64,000 nt of DNA from Dehalococcoidia bacterium. GTDB lineage: Bacteria; Chloroflexota; Dehalococcoidia; Lucifugimonadales; Lucifugimonadaceae. Positions 34,941-44,384 of the stretch are shown here, in pieces. Under the pieces are notes generated by a model. The model did no database searches, was not told the origin of the DNA, and saw only the letters and a list, made by a program, of their open reading frames with translations. The stretch covers positions 1-64,000 of the forward strand of contig JANQQP010000043.1 in the NCBI GenBank assembly GCA_028285005.1, in the 5' to 3' direction. Position 1 is the first letter of the stretch. Each line of letters starts with the position of its first letter. Position numbers and translations under genes: made by a program.

Positions 34941-37520
34941 CTACTGCGCCGAAGCGCCCGTGGGGTCGATCTGACCGTCTTCGATCACTGCGGGATCAAG
35001 CCCTTCGAGTAGTGATGGGTCGAGGTCCCCGAGAGCGCCGTCACCGAGTGAGTTGAGGTTCTCGGCGCCTTCCTCGGCCGCTGTCAGCGCATCGTCGATG
35101 GCTTCAAGCGTCTGGTCCTCAAGCTTGCGGATCTCTTCCTCCACTCGCTTGCGGGCGTCCCTGAGTTGGTCTTCCAGGTCGCGCTGCTCAAGCCGCAGCT
35201 CCTTCAACTCGTCCTCGATCTCGTTGATCCGAGCGTAGAGCGGGTCGAGCAGTGCGGCACGCTTGGCCTCGGCCTCAGCGTTCGCCTCATGACCGAAGTC
35301 GTTGAGACCGTTGAATGCGGCGTTCTGCTCGTCATCGAGGTCCCAGCGGCGCTGTTCGAGTTCGAAGCGCTCAAGCTCGATCTCCTTCAGGCGCTCGTTG
35401 TACTTGGCATGCGGGTCGAAGTTCGATCCGTTGCCAGAGTGGTAAAGCTCAGCAATCCGGCCATCAAGCTCCCAGAGCTTGTCTTCGAGGGCTCGGATGT
35501 CGAGGCTCAGCTGCTTCTCAAGCTCCACTGCTTTGGTCTGCAGCTCTTCCATCATCAGGTTGTAGTTGCGTGAGGCTTCGACGCCACTGTCATGCAGTGC
35601 GTTCAGCTTGTCGTGCAGCAGGGCGAGTTCATTCTCGAGTGCTGCCACGTCTACGCCACCTGCAACTCCATTGATCGAAGCCTGCAGATCGTCGCGGCGG
35701 TCCTCCAGCACACGGATCTTTTCGTTAAGCACCTTCTCCTGTTCAGCGGCCTGGTCTCGCAGGGTCTGAATCTCGAAGAGGACGCCGTTCGGGTCGGTTT
35801 CGACAGGCACAACCGCCACACCCGGGCCTACGCCCTGCGCCTCAAGATCAGCGATCTCGGCGAGGTAGGGCGCTTCAACTCCATCGATCTGGGCTCTAAC
35901 GGTGTCGATCTGTGCCTGCGTGATGATCAGATCGTTGTCTCTGGCCTGTTCGATTGATGCGATCTGATCGAGCACTTCCTGGCTGATGCCTGTAGATGTC
36001 GTGCCAGTAGCATCCGCGTTGGCGGCATCGATCTCGGCCTGCTTGGCGTCTATCTGCGCCTGGAGATCAACGACAGAGGCGTCTGTTGCTGCCTGCTGGG
36101 AGTCGATCTCGGCCTGCTTAGCATCAACCTGTGCCTGCAGATCACTCACCTGCGTCGACTCATTGGCCGTAGCGGTGTCGATGGTGGCCTGGTTAGCGGC
36201 CATATCAGCCTCAAGGCCTGCCTTAACGTCAGCGTAGTCTGCCGCCGTGCTGTCCAGCGCATCGATCTGCGCCTGCAGGTCTGCGTTCAGGCCCTGCATA
36301 TTCGCAACCGTGTTGGCCGTCTCGAACTGAACGTCGCCGATCTGGTTGATCAGGATGCCCATCTCATTCAGCAGCGAGTCGATTAGCGATGCGACCGCTG
36401 CTTCCTGGCTAGCGATCTCCTGCTGCAGCAGAGCGATGTCGGCCTCGAGAGCGGATGTGTCGACTGGTTCAACAGTGGTCTCGACAACGCCATTGGCCAG
36501 CAGATCATTGATCTGGGCCTGCGCATCGTTCGAGATTGCTGCGTACTGCGCCTCAAGATCTGCAAGCTCAGCCTGCAGTGAATCGGCTGCGGCAGCCATG
36601 TCAGCCCTGAGTTCTGCGATCTTCGCTGCGATCTCGGGGTCGGTCACAGTAGAGCCGATCGAGTTGCCGGCAGCGTCAAATCCGCCTGTCACAGTGCCGT
36701 CAGCATTGAAGCTTCCAATGCTTGCCTCAAGCTCCGCGATCCGGTTGTAGAGGTCCTGGATCGGCAGGAGCGCGTCACCGTACAGGTAGTTGAGCTCCTG
36801 CTCGATGGAGATCAGTTCCTGCTGGTCGTGGTCATTGAAGTGAAAGCCGTTCGAGTAGGCGATATCGATCTGGTTCTGCAAATCGGCGATCTGCCGGTTC
36901 AGGTCGTCGGCCTCGTAAATGTCGGACTGTGACCAGCCGTTTGAGGCGTTCAGATCGTTCATCTGCAGGTAGATGTCTTCGATAGGCCTGCGTCCAAACT
37001 GGTGCAGCCTGTCCAGCTCCCTTTGCAGAGCGAACCGCTCGTCTTCGAGCGCCTGGACTGCAGGGTCGATGCCGAAGTGGCCGTTGTCGAACTGTTGCTC
37101 GATCTGGATCTTGCGTGACTCAACATCCAGTTCGCGGTAGAGACGGTCGATCTCGGTGTACTTTGCGTTGAACTCCTGCTGCAGCACATAGGCTTCACCA
37201 CCGGGCGCCCATGGGTCCTGGTGGTTGTTGTACTCGTCCTTCAGCAGCTCGCCGTTCTCAAGGTCGCGAATCTCGTTCCACAGGTCTTCGAGCTCTCTCT
37301 CAAGAGGAAGAATCTGCGTCTCGTAAAGAGTCTCGATCTCGCGCTCAATAGGACGGACCTCGCGGTCTTCCAACTCATTGACCGCCCTCTGGTTATCCAC
37401 TGCCTGCCTGGCTTCGGTGAGACCGACGCCCTGGCATGCCGTGGCGGCGATGGCGAGTATTCCGATGATGGGCAGCGTCGCTGATCGACGCGCGAACGTT
37501 CGCTTGAGTGTCTGCAACAT
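34941..37520 (-). CDS. Long coiled-coil lipoprotein
   Basis: I chose the Met at 37520 (859 residues) because it starts a lipoprotein signal MLQTLKRTFARR... ending in IAATAC; 45 in-frame codons upstream lack this. After the lipidated Cys the protein is almost entirely predicted coiled coil, rich in Glu, Asp, Gln, Ala and Leu. A central part has tandem repeats built on LQAQ(V/I)DAKQAEID, about 25 residues each. Both ends (about 30-240 and 600-820) are charged long helices with many Arg/Glu pairs; the C-terminal tail is Asp/Glu-rich. It may span the cell envelope as a spacer or cytoskeletal element. I know no named family. It is followed by a terminator-like hairpin. Confidence 0.7.
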   Translation of the reverse strand: MLQTLKRTFARRSATLPIIGILAIAATACQGVGLTEARQAVDNQRAVNELEDREVRPIEREIETLYETQILPLERELEDLWNEIRDLENGELLKDEYNNHQDPWAPGGEAYVLQQEFNAKYTEIDRLYRELDVESRKIQIEQQFDNGHFGIDPAVQALEDERFALQRELDRLHQFGRRPIEDIYLQMNDLNASNGWSQSDIYEADDLNRQIADLQNQIDIAYSNGFHFNDHDQQELISIEQELNYLYGDALLPIQDLYNRIAELEASIGSFNADGTVTGGFDAAGNSIGSTVTDPEIAAKIAELRADMAAAADSLQAELADLEAQYAAISNDAQAQINDLLANGVVETTVEPVDTSALEADIALLQQEIASQEAAVASLIDSLLNEMGILINQIGDVQFETANTVANMQGLNADLQAQIDALDSTAADYADVKAGLEADMAANQATIDTATANESTQVSDLQAQVDAKQAEIDSQQAATDASVVDLQAQIDAKQAEIDAANADATGTTSTGISQEVLDQIASIEQARDNDLIITQAQIDTVRAQIDGVEAPYLAEIADLEAQGVGPGVAVVPVETDPNGVLFEIQTLRDQAAEQEKVLNEKIRVLEDRRDDLQASINGVAGGVDVAALENELALLHDKLNALHDSGVEASRNYNLMMEELQTKAVELEKQLSLDIRALEDKLWELDGRIAELYHSGNGSNFDPHAKYNERLKEIELERFELEQRRWDLDDEQNAAFNGLNDFGHEANAEAEAKRAALLDPLYARINEIEDELKELRLEQRDLEDQLRDARKRVEEEIRKLEDQTLEAIDDALTAAEEGAENLNSLGDGALGDLDPSLLEGLDPAVIEDGQIDPTGASAQ

Positions 37521-37789
37521 AGGGTCTGTCCTGCTGACTGCTTGCACCGTGACGATGCAGTTAGACGGACTGCGGTTCGGTCGAATGACCTGAAGTTCAG
37601 AATCAAACCGCGAGCAAACCCTGAGGTAAGTGCTAGCACCCACCGCGCGGCTCAAGCTGCCGAGCCGATGGGCTCACGCGGCACAGTGATCGCGGCGGGT
37701 GAAACGTGGTGGCAGCTTCTCCCATAGAATCCGCCAATCCCGAGCGGCGGGTCAGAGAGATCATAGAAACTCCAGTTGAAAGTCATCAA

Positions 37790-38941
37790 ATGAAGATCAC
37801 ATCCGCGAAATCGGTCGTCGCCTCAGACAGCAGCGGTGGCGTCCCCCGCAATTACGTGTTCGTGAAGATCGAAACCGACGAGGGCATCACCGGCTGGGGA
37901 GAGTCGACCCTGGGGCCTCGTGCGGTTGCGACGATGGTCGATGAATTTGGCGAGCTCCTGGTTGGTGAAGATCCGGGTCAGATAGAGAAACACTGGCAGG
38001 CGCTCTATCACCACCAGCACTCCCTGCGTGGCGGCGCTGTCCAGATGTCGGCGATCAGCGGCATCGAAATCGCACTCTGGGACATTAAGGGCAAGGCACT
38101 GGGCGTGCCGATTTACGAGTTGCTCGGAGGCAAGATACGGGACAGGCTCTGGTGCTACGGACGCTGGGATGGCCTGACACCTGAAGACTGCATCGAGAAC
38201 GCGGAGTCGTTCACTTCGCAGGGGATCACGGCGCTCAAGGGCGATCCGTTCGACCACCAGGGTCTCTTCATTGATCGAGAGTCGGAGTTGCGAGCCATCG
38301 AGAAGCTTAGACGCACGCGAGAGCACGTAGGGGACGGAGTCGAACTGCTGGTCGAAGTTCACGGCCGGCTATCGACCTCAGACGCGATCCGTGTGGGCCT
38401 GGAGATGGAGCAGTATCGGCCGTTCATGTACGAAGAGCCGGTTCCGCCCATGAATATCGACGCGCTGAAGAAGGTCGCCGACTCTATCAACATTCCGATC
38501 GCTACTGGCGAGCGGCTTTTCTCGAAGTGGGACTACGTTGATCTGTTCCCGACACAGGCGGTGGCGCTTATTCAACCCGACATCGTGCAGGGCGGCGGCA
38601 TTCTCGAACTGAAGAAGATAGCCGCCATGGCCGAGGCTCATTTCGTCGGATTCCAGCCACACAATCCGTACGGTCCAATCTGCACCATAGCCTCCCTGCA
38701 TCTCGACGCTTGCACCCCTAACTTCCTGATCCAGGAAGGTGGACTGCATGCGTGGTACCAGGACGCGGTGGTCGGTGAATTCCCGAAGCAGAAGGACGGC
38801 TTCTTGCCGCTGCCTGAGGGACCGGGCCTGGGAATCAGCATTGACGAGGACTGGGTGGCGGCGAATCCGTGGGACGATTCGGCTGTGTGGACATTCCCGC
38901 CCGGAGTTATCCCGCCGCGCCAACAGGTTGCGTGGCCGTAG
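37790..38941 (+). CDS. Mandelate racemase/muconate lactonizing enzyme family, galactonate-dehydratase-like
   Basis: This 383-residue protein starts at the ATG before KITSAKSVV; the in-frame reading from 37706 adds an implausible leader. It has the enolase-superfamily capping domain followed by the barrel: SGIEIALWDIKGK, LVEVHGRLS (Glu/His where D-galactonate dehydratase has D-F-H), YEEPVPP, TGERLFSKWD and the catalytic His in PHNPYGP. These enzymes abstract a proton next to a carboxylate and here would dehydrate an aldonic acid to a 2-keto-3-deoxy acid. The E-x-H form points to a DgoD/D-gluconate-type dehydratase subgroup. First of five superfamily members in the window. Confidence 0.88.
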   Translation: MKITSAKSVVASDSSGGVPRNYVFVKIETDEGITGWGESTLGPRAVATMVDEFGELLVGEDPGQIEKHWQALYHHQHSLRGGAVQMSAISGIEIALWDIKGKALGVPIYELLGGKIRDRLWCYGRWDGLTPEDCIENAESFTSQGITALKGDPFDHQGLFIDRESELRAIEKLRRTREHVGDGVELLVEVHGRLSTSDAIRVGLEMEQYRPFMYEEPVPPMNIDALKKVADSINIPIATGERLFSKWDYVDLFPTQAVALIQPDIVQGGGILELKKIAAMAEAHFVGFQPHNPYGPICTIASLHLDACTPNFLIQEGGLHAWYQDAVVGEFPKQKDGFLPLPEGPGLGISIDEDWVAANPWDDSAVWTFPPGVIPPRQQVAWP

Positions 38942-38960
38942 TCAGTCCCGCCACATTGCT

Positions 38961-39045
38961 GGATGGGAGCGACCAACCCACCCTCTAACTCGCTCCCGAG
39001 CAAGGAGGGAGAAGTGCCGCCATCCTGAGCCTGTCGAAGGGTGGC
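38961..39045 (-). repeat. Intergenic repeat block shared with the window start
   Basis: Positions 38974-38991 are the reverse complement of 9-26 (18 of 18 bases), and 39014-39041 match the reverse complement of 104-131 at 25 of 28. Between them CTCCC and GGAGGG arms form a short palindrome. The block lies between the stops of two enolase-superfamily genes that converge here. It is noncoding dispersed repeat DNA, unlike the REP copies near RAYT. Confidence 0.65.
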
Positions 39046-39062
39046 GGTCTGCTGCGCACGAC

Positions 39063-40259
39063 CTAAGCCGGCATGAACTCCTCTTCGGACTCGATCTTCT
39101 CGGCGTCCAGGTCCATGTTGATGCCGGGCGCTGTTGGCGCCTTGATCACGCCGTTCTCGGGCTTGAGCGGGTGCGCCAGGAAGTGCTGGTGAACTTCATT
39201 CCACTTGAGCAGGTACTCCTGGTAAGGAGTGTGGATTGGTGATTGCGTGACCGAGAAGTGGATGCCTGCGGGCGTTGAGTGACCGTGCGGGATGGTGATC
39301 AGGTCGTGCGTGGTGGCATACGCGGCGATCTTCAGCGTTTCTGACAGGCCACCGGCCCAGTAGATGTCCGGCTGCAGGATGTCGAGAGCTTCCTGATCGA
39401 CGAAGCGCTTGAAGCCCCAGCGTGTGTATTCGTGCTCGGCGCCTGAGACCGGGATGTTGATGCTATTGCGCACCTGCCTGTAGGTATCGACGCGGTCCGG
39501 CATCGCAACCTCTTCCAGCCATCGAGGCTCGTACTCCTCGATGCGCGCTGCAAGCTTCACGACGTAGTTCAGGTCCATGCTCTGCCAGCAATCGAGCATG
39601 ATGTCGTCGTCCGGGCCGAGCGCCTCTCGCACCGTCTTCACCATCTCCACGTTCTTGGCAAGGCCTTCGGCGCCCGACATCGGGCCGTGTCGGAAAAACC
39701 ATTTCTGCGCGGTGTAGCCCATCTCCTGCGTCTGCTTCGCTCGCTCGCGCACGAGACCCGGATCCAGCACGGCGTTGCCGAGCATTGATGCATAGGCAGG
39801 GACTTCGGTGCGTGTCGGGCCCCCGAGCAATCGATAGACAGGCTGGTTGAGCGCACGGCCTTTCAGGTCCCAGAGCGCGCAGTCGACGGCGGAGATGGCC
39901 ATCATTGCTTCACCTTGCCTGCCATGGACAAGCGCCCGGTGCATGATGTCCCAGAGGTACTCGTGGGCGAAGGCATCACGGCCTACAAGCAGTGGCCGAA
40001 GCTGCTGAGCGACGATATAGGCAACCGAGTCGTCCATCGGTCCGCCACGCCCGACCACCCCTTCATCGGTTTCGATATCGACAAAGACAGCGGACAGTTT
40101 GTAATGCTTGTCATCGACCTGGCTGTCCCAGGCTATCGGGCTTCTCTCACGAAACTCCGGATAGACATCGAGCGGCTGAACGAGACGCTCTTCCCAGAAG
40201 ACGCCGTTTGTCTCCATGGTGCCGCTGACTTTGCGTAGCTTGACTGAGGTGATGTTCAC
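39063..40259 (-). CDS. Enolase-superfamily enzyme, rhamnonate-dehydratase-like
   Basis: This 398-residue protein has the MR-family order: SAVDCALWDLKGRALNQPVYRLLGG in the capping/barrel junction, DCWQSMDLNY (metal Asp), WLEEVAMP (metal Glu), SGAEHEYTRWG (metal Glu) and IPHGHSTPAG (catalytic His). DCW...NY, EHE-T-R and PHGHS resemble L-rhamnonate dehydratase, so an L-sugar acid substrate is likely. It is convergent with the galactonate-dehydratase-like gene. No defects seen. Confidence 0.85.
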   Translation of the reverse strand: MNITSVKLRKVSGTMETNGVFWEERLVQPLDVYPEFRERSPIAWDSQVDDKHYKLSAVFVDIETDEGVVGRGGPMDDSVAYIVAQQLRPLLVGRDAFAHEYLWDIMHRALVHGRQGEAMMAISAVDCALWDLKGRALNQPVYRLLGGPTRTEVPAYASMLGNAVLDPGLVRERAKQTQEMGYTAQKWFFRHGPMSGAEGLAKNVEMVKTVREALGPDDDIMLDCWQSMDLNYVVKLAARIEEYEPRWLEEVAMPDRVDTYRQVRNSINIPVSGAEHEYTRWGFKRFVDQEALDILQPDIYWAGGLSETLKIAAYATTHDLITIPHGHSTPAGIHFSVTQSPIHTPYQEYLLKWNEVHQHFLAHPLKPENGVIKAPTAPGINMDLDAEKIESEEEFMPA

Positions 40260-40442
40260 GATGTTGGTCTCCGGTGGCGAGGATGTGAGCGGCCGGTGTC
40301 CGGCGGCACTGTGTTGACTGTTCGCGCCGGCAGTTTAACTCGCCGCTGGAGCGGGCGAGCAGGCCTGACGACTGGCACACGGTCAATGAATACTTCAACC
40401 GAGAAATTGGACTAGACTCTTCCGGCGTCCAGGGAGGTTCAT

Positions 40443-40649
40443 TTGGCTACAGATCAGCGTTCGACCGAATCCGATAAGAAAGAAGAAGAGATTAAGTGGA
40501 TTGCCGCCGGACTTCCCGTTCCCGGCGGTCTACTGACTGGAATGGGCCTCGGGTTCCTGTTCGATGAGTTCCTGGGAGGCCTCTTCATCGGCCTCGGAAC
40601 CGGCTTCCTGGTGACGGCCATCCTGTTGCTATGGCTCAGAGAACGCTAG
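40443..40649 (+). CDS. Small two-helix membrane protein
   Basis: This 68-residue protein starts at TTG after AGGGAGG. The N-terminal 20 residues are charged (DKKEEEIKW). Two glycine-rich hydrophobic segments follow (about 23-42 and 44-63; GGLLTGMGLGFLF and GGLFIGLGTGFL), then RER. The glycine-zipper-like pattern suggests tight helix packing. I do not recognise a family; AtpI/AtpZ-like ATP-synthase accessory proteins have a similar size and layout, but no ATP synthase genes are nearby. Confidence 0.6.
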   Translation: MATDQRSTESDKKEEEIKWIAAGLPVPGGLLTGMGLGFLFDEFLGGLFIGLGTGFLVTAILLLWLRER

Positions 40650-40656
40650 GTCAGAC

Positions 40657-41433
40657 TCAGCTTCCCAGGATTTTCTGCGCCCTGAGTGGCCAGTCGACAG
40701 TGGTTCCCGCGGCTCCTGCATTGTGTGCCCGCATCAGGTCTTCTTCTGATCGAACGCCCCATGTCCGTACCCACAGCTCGTGCCGTTGCGCCAGCGCGAT
40801 ATCTTCAGCCGTGACCTTGCCGGCGAGTGGATAGATGCCGGTGCAGCCGATTCGGGCAGCGGCTTCGCACGCTTCGGGCGTGATCTGCTGGAGCAGGAAG
40901 CCGTGGTCCAGATGAGGCATCACCTGGCGGCTGCGCTCTAGTTGCTCTAAGTGGAAGGAGCTGATGGATACGCCGCTCTCGGCAGGTGATGACGGCTTCT
41001 TCCAGCCATATTCCTCGATCAGCGCAGCGGCCTTTTCAGCGAGCTCCGGCTCCGTCGACTTCAATTCCAAATGCAGGTTGACGTTACCCTCGTAGCGCTG
41101 CAGAAACTCCTCAAGCGTCGGGACGAACGAGTCGCCATAGGTCGCAGGGCCTCTGCGGCCGACTCCGTCCTGCGGACCTTCGAACCAGATGCCCGCTTCA
41201 AGGGAGTTGATATAGCCGAGTGTGGCTTTAGCAACCGGCCCGGAGCCGGTTGTTGTGCGGTCCAGCGTGTCGTCGTGGATCAAGACTGGCGTGCCATCTG
41301 ACGTGAGCTGCACGTCGGTTTCGATGTTGTTGAAGCCGTGCTCTATGGCGAGGTCGAACGCGTCGTAGGTGTTTTCTGGCGCGTCTGACGAGAAGCCGCG
41401 ATGGGCAATGAGCGTGAAATTGGGCGCTGGCAT
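40657..41433 (-). CDS. Glycerophosphodiester phosphodiesterase
   Basis: This 258-residue protein starts at the Met before PAPNFTLIAHRG; the in-frame Met at 41481 adds 16 residues. GDPD signature: IAHRGFSSDAPENTYDAF (H, R-G), ETDVQLTSDGTPVLIHDDTLDRTT (Glu and Asp metal ligands, His). The barrel ends in AGAAGTTVDWP. It hydrolyses glycerophosphodiesters to glycerol 3-phosphate. No signal peptide, so cytoplasmic (UgpQ-like). It is convergent with the 68-residue membrane-protein gene. Confidence 0.9.
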   Translation of the reverse strand: MPAPNFTLIAHRGFSSDAPENTYDAFDLAIEHGFNNIETDVQLTSDGTPVLIHDDTLDRTTTGSGPVAKATLGYINSLEAGIWFEGPQDGVGRRGPATYGDSFVPTLEEFLQRYEGNVNLHLELKSTEPELAEKAAALIEEYGWKKPSSPAESGVSISSFHLEQLERSRQVMPHLDHGFLLQQITPEACEAAARIGCTGIYPLAGKVTAEDIALAQRHELWVRTWGVRSEEDLMRAHNAGAAGTTVDWPLRAQKILGS

Positions 41434-41512
41434 GCGGCAATTATGCGCACAGCCGGACGAGCTTGCTAGGATGCGGCGCAATCAACAATGCCCCAGATGA
41501 ATGGAGATACGA

Positions 41513-43192
41513 GTGACCCAGGCCAACGATAACGCGGCGAGCCGCCCAAACTTCATTGTGATCATGGTCGACGACCTCGGGTTCTCCGATCTCGGTTGCT
41601 ACGGCGGTGAGATCAATACGCCGAACATCGACTCTCTCGGCCTCAACGGAATCCGTTTCACCCAGATGTACAACGGCGCACGCTGCTGCCCGTCACGGGC
41701 CGCGCTGCTTACCGGACTTCACCCGCACCAGGCAGGCATCGGCCAGATGACTAATGACCTGGGCGTGCCGTCCTACCAGGGCTACTTGAACAGGACTTCG
41801 GTCACAATGGCTGAGGTGCTGAAGGGAGCCGGATACCGCACGCTGATGTCTGGCAAGTGGCACGTCGCAGGCAGCTGGGACAACAGACTGCGCGACCAGT
41901 GGGTGCTCGGTGACGAGAAGCACCCGATGCCAAAGCAGCGCGGGTTCGACCGATTCTTCGGCCTGATGAACGCGGCTGACTCGTACTGGAATCCCAAGTC
42001 GCTCGTGATGGAAGACCAGCTCATCGACGTGGAAACGACAGACTTCCACCTGACCGACGCTATCGCCGATAACGCTGTGAAGCAGATCGATGAGGCGGTC
42101 GGTATGGGCAAGCCGTTCTTCCAGTACGTCGCATTCACCGCGCCGCACTGGCCGCTGCATGCCTGGGAAGAGGACATCGCGAAGTACGAAGGCAAGTACA
42201 TGAAGGGCTGGGATGCCATTCGCACGGCCCGGCACGAGGAGATGAAAGGGCTGGGGATCGTTGACAGCAAATGGCCGATCTCGCCTCGCGATGAGGACTC
42301 GCCGCCGTGGGAGGACGTCGAGAACAAGGAGTACGAGGACATCCGAATGGCTGTCTACTCGGCGATGATCGAACAGGTGGACCGCGGCATCGGTCAGATC
42401 ATCGAGACCCTGAAGCAAAACGGCCAGTTTGAGAACACGGTTCTCATGTTCCTGTCTGACAACGGCGGCTGCGCAGAGCTGTTCCAGGAGGACACCGACT
42501 GGCCCGACGACTCGCAGTGGGCCTCAGCAAAGACGCTGAACGGCGAGGATGTGCGGGTTGGCGACATTCCGGACCTGCGGCCGGGGCCGGACACGACGTT
42601 CCAGGCGGTCGAGCTGCCGTGGGCGAATGTATCGGACACTCCGTTCAGGCTGTTCAAGCGCTGGATTCACGAGGGTGGCATCACAACGCCGTTCATCGTT
42701 CACTGGCCTGAGCGGATCAAGAACGCGGAGATCAAACAGGCGCCGATGCAGATCATCGACATCTCGGCGACGCTGTACGACCTGGCAGGAGCGAGCTATC
42801 CCTCGGAGTTTGCCGATAACGAGATCACGCCTATCGAGGGCGAGAGCTTCGCTTCGCTGCTTGGCGACGGCGGTTCATGGCAGCGCGAGAAACCGATCGC
42901 AGTGGAGCATGAGGGTAACCGCGGAATCCGCGTTGGCGACTGGAAGCTTGTTGCTGAGTGGGACCAGCCGTGGGAGCTCTACAACATGTCGGACGACCGC
43001 ACGGAGATGAACGACCTTGCGGCCAGCGAGCCGGAGCGGGTCACTGAGCTTGAGAAGGCGTACGGCGAGTGGACGGAGCGGGCCGGCGTGCTGCCTTGGC
43101 CTGTCGACCCAAAGGTGATGGCGAAGCGGCTGAAGGGCAAGCACGCGCACATCTCGCAGCACCGAGGTCCCGTGACCGGCGAGATGAAGTAG
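41513..43192 (+). CDS. Type I sulfatase (arylsulfatase-like)
   Basis: I chose the GTG at 41513, 6 nt after GGAG; an ATG at 41501 adds four residues without a ribosome-binding site. IVIMVDDLGFSDLGCYGG holds the metal-binding Asp pair, and CCPSRAALLTG (C58) is the C-x-P-S-R motif whose Cys is converted to formylglycine. GKWHV, LSDNGG and the C-terminal WELYNMSDDRTEMNDLA are sulfatase hallmarks. It would hydrolyse sulfate esters of carbohydrates or aromatics. No signal peptide is seen, unlike most secreted sulfatases. No anaerobic or FGE maturase gene is in the window. Confidence 0.92.
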   Translation: MTQANDNAASRPNFIVIMVDDLGFSDLGCYGGEINTPNIDSLGLNGIRFTQMYNGARCCPSRAALLTGLHPHQAGIGQMTNDLGVPSYQGYLNRTSVTMAEVLKGAGYRTLMSGKWHVAGSWDNRLRDQWVLGDEKHPMPKQRGFDRFFGLMNAADSYWNPKSLVMEDQLIDVETTDFHLTDAIADNAVKQIDEAVGMGKPFFQYVAFTAPHWPLHAWEEDIAKYEGKYMKGWDAIRTARHEEMKGLGIVDSKWPISPRDEDSPPWEDVENKEYEDIRMAVYSAMIEQVDRGIGQIIETLKQNGQFENTVLMFLSDNGGCAELFQEDTDWPDDSQWASAKTLNGEDVRVGDIPDLRPGPDTTFQAVELPWANVSDTPFRLFKRWIHEGGITTPFIVHWPERIKNAEIKQAPMQIIDISATLYDLAGASYPSEFADNEITPIEGESFASLLGDGGSWQREKPIAVEHEGNRGIRVGDWKLVAEWDQPWELYNMSDDRTEMNDLAASEPERVTELEKAYGEWTERAGVLPWPVDPKVMAKRLKGKHAHISQHRGPVTGEMK

Positions 43193-43195
43193 GAC

Positions 43196-43837
43196 CTACT
43201 CGCTCAGGCCGCTGCCGTTCGACGAGTGAACCTCAGCGCGGGATTCAAGCGCGTGGGCCAGCGTTGAATCGTCTGCGTATTCGAGGTCTGCGCCCGAAGG
43301 CAACCCTCGTGCCAGCGCCGTGACCTTCACACCCAGCGGCGTGAGCAGTCGGTTGATGTACATCGCCGTGGCCTCGCCTTCGAGGTTCGGGTTGGTGGCG
43401 ACGATCACTTCGGTGACCGTTCCGTCGTTCAGGCGCGCCAGCAACTCCTTGAGACGCAGATCGTCGGGACCGATGCCGTTAACCGGCGAGATGACGCCGT
43501 GCAGCACGTGATACTGGCCTCTGAACGCGTGTGTGCGTTCGATGGCGACAACGTCGAGCGGCTCCTCGACTATGCAGATGCGTGACTTGTCTCGTGCGAG
43601 ATCTGCGCAGATGGCGCACTGCTTCGACTCGCTGATGTTCACACAGGTGTCGCAGAAGACGATGCGGTCTTTGACGCCGATGATCGCGTTGGCCAGTTCT
43701 TCCGCCTCTTCACGCGGCATCCGTATGAGGTGATATGTGAGCCGCTGAGCGCTCTTCGGGCCCACTCCGGGCAACCTGTGAAAGGCCTCGATCAGGCGAG
43801 AGACGGGCGCTGCAGCTGATGGTGCAAGTTCAGACAT
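43196..43837 (-). CDS. recR: Recombination mediator protein RecR
   Basis: This 213-residue protein has helix-hairpin-helix LPGVGPKSAQRLTYHL, the zinc finger C-x2-C...C-x2-C in FCDTCVNISESKQCAIC, and a TOPRIM domain (ICIVEEPLDVVAIER, GISP-like VISPVNGIG). It works with RecO (62.1 kb in this window) in loading RecA at gaps. The start is the Met at 43837. It is co-directional with ybaB, 80 nt downstream, the usual bacterial pairing. Confidence 0.95.
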   Translation of the reverse strand: MSELAPSAAAPVSRLIEAFHRLPGVGPKSAQRLTYHLIRMPREEAEELANAIIGVKDRIVFCDTCVNISESKQCAICADLARDKSRICIVEEPLDVVAIERTHAFRGQYHVLHGVISPVNGIGPDDLRLKELLARLNDGTVTEVIVATNPNLEGEATAMYINRLLTPLGVKVTALARGLPSGADLEYADDSTLAHALESRAEVHSSNGSGLSE

Positions 43838-43916
43838 ATCTGGGTTTAGTGAGGAACCAATGGCAGCCGCAATCAGTTTCTCACTGGTAACTCGTGGGCG
43901 GCAGCCCGTGAAAAAA

Positions 43917-44225
43917 CTACATCAGGCCGGGAATATTGAGGCCTCCGGTAATCGCTCCCATCTTGGTCTCGGCCTCTTTCTGCGCAGCGGTCATGGCATC
44001 ATTCACCGCAGCTGCGACGAGGTCCTGGAGCATCTCGACGTCCTCAGGGTCGACAACTTCAGGGTCGATAGTGATCGACTCGACGCGGTTTCCGCCCTGC
44101 ACCGTGGCCTTGACCACGCCGCCCCCGGCGCTGCCCTCGCTCATCGCCTCTGCCAGCTCTTCCTGGACCTGCGCCAGGCGGCGCTGCATGTCCTGAGCCT
44201 GTTTCAGCATCTTCCGGTTCATCAT
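43917..44225 (-). CDS. ybaB: YbaB/EbfC nucleoid-associated protein
   Basis: This 102-residue protein starts at one of two adjacent ATGs (44225/44222), preceded by AAGGAA; an upstream in-frame Met at 44288 is less likely. It has the MLKQAQDMQRRLAQVQEELAEA opening of YbaB and the GNRVESITIDPEVVDPEDVEMLQDLV core. YbaB binds DNA as a dimer. It lies just upstream of recR, as in many bacteria; dnaX, which often precedes it, is absent. Confidence 0.92.
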   Translation of the reverse strand: MMNRKMLKQAQDMQRRLAQVQEELAEAMSEGSAGGGVVKATVQGGNRVESITIDPEVVDPEDVEMLQDLVAAAVNDAMTAAQKEAETKMGAITGGLNIPGLM

Positions 44226-44384
44226 GTCGCGGGTTCCTTGGTCTTGATGCTCGGTCTCGTCAGAGCGGTCGACGGCTCGTTGCCGCACCGATCAATTGGC
44301 ATATCGCCCAAGTTTAGAGGTTTTCACGCCGAAGGCGCGGAACTGAGGCGGTCACCATTTGATTAAGGAGCCTGAATAGAACTG

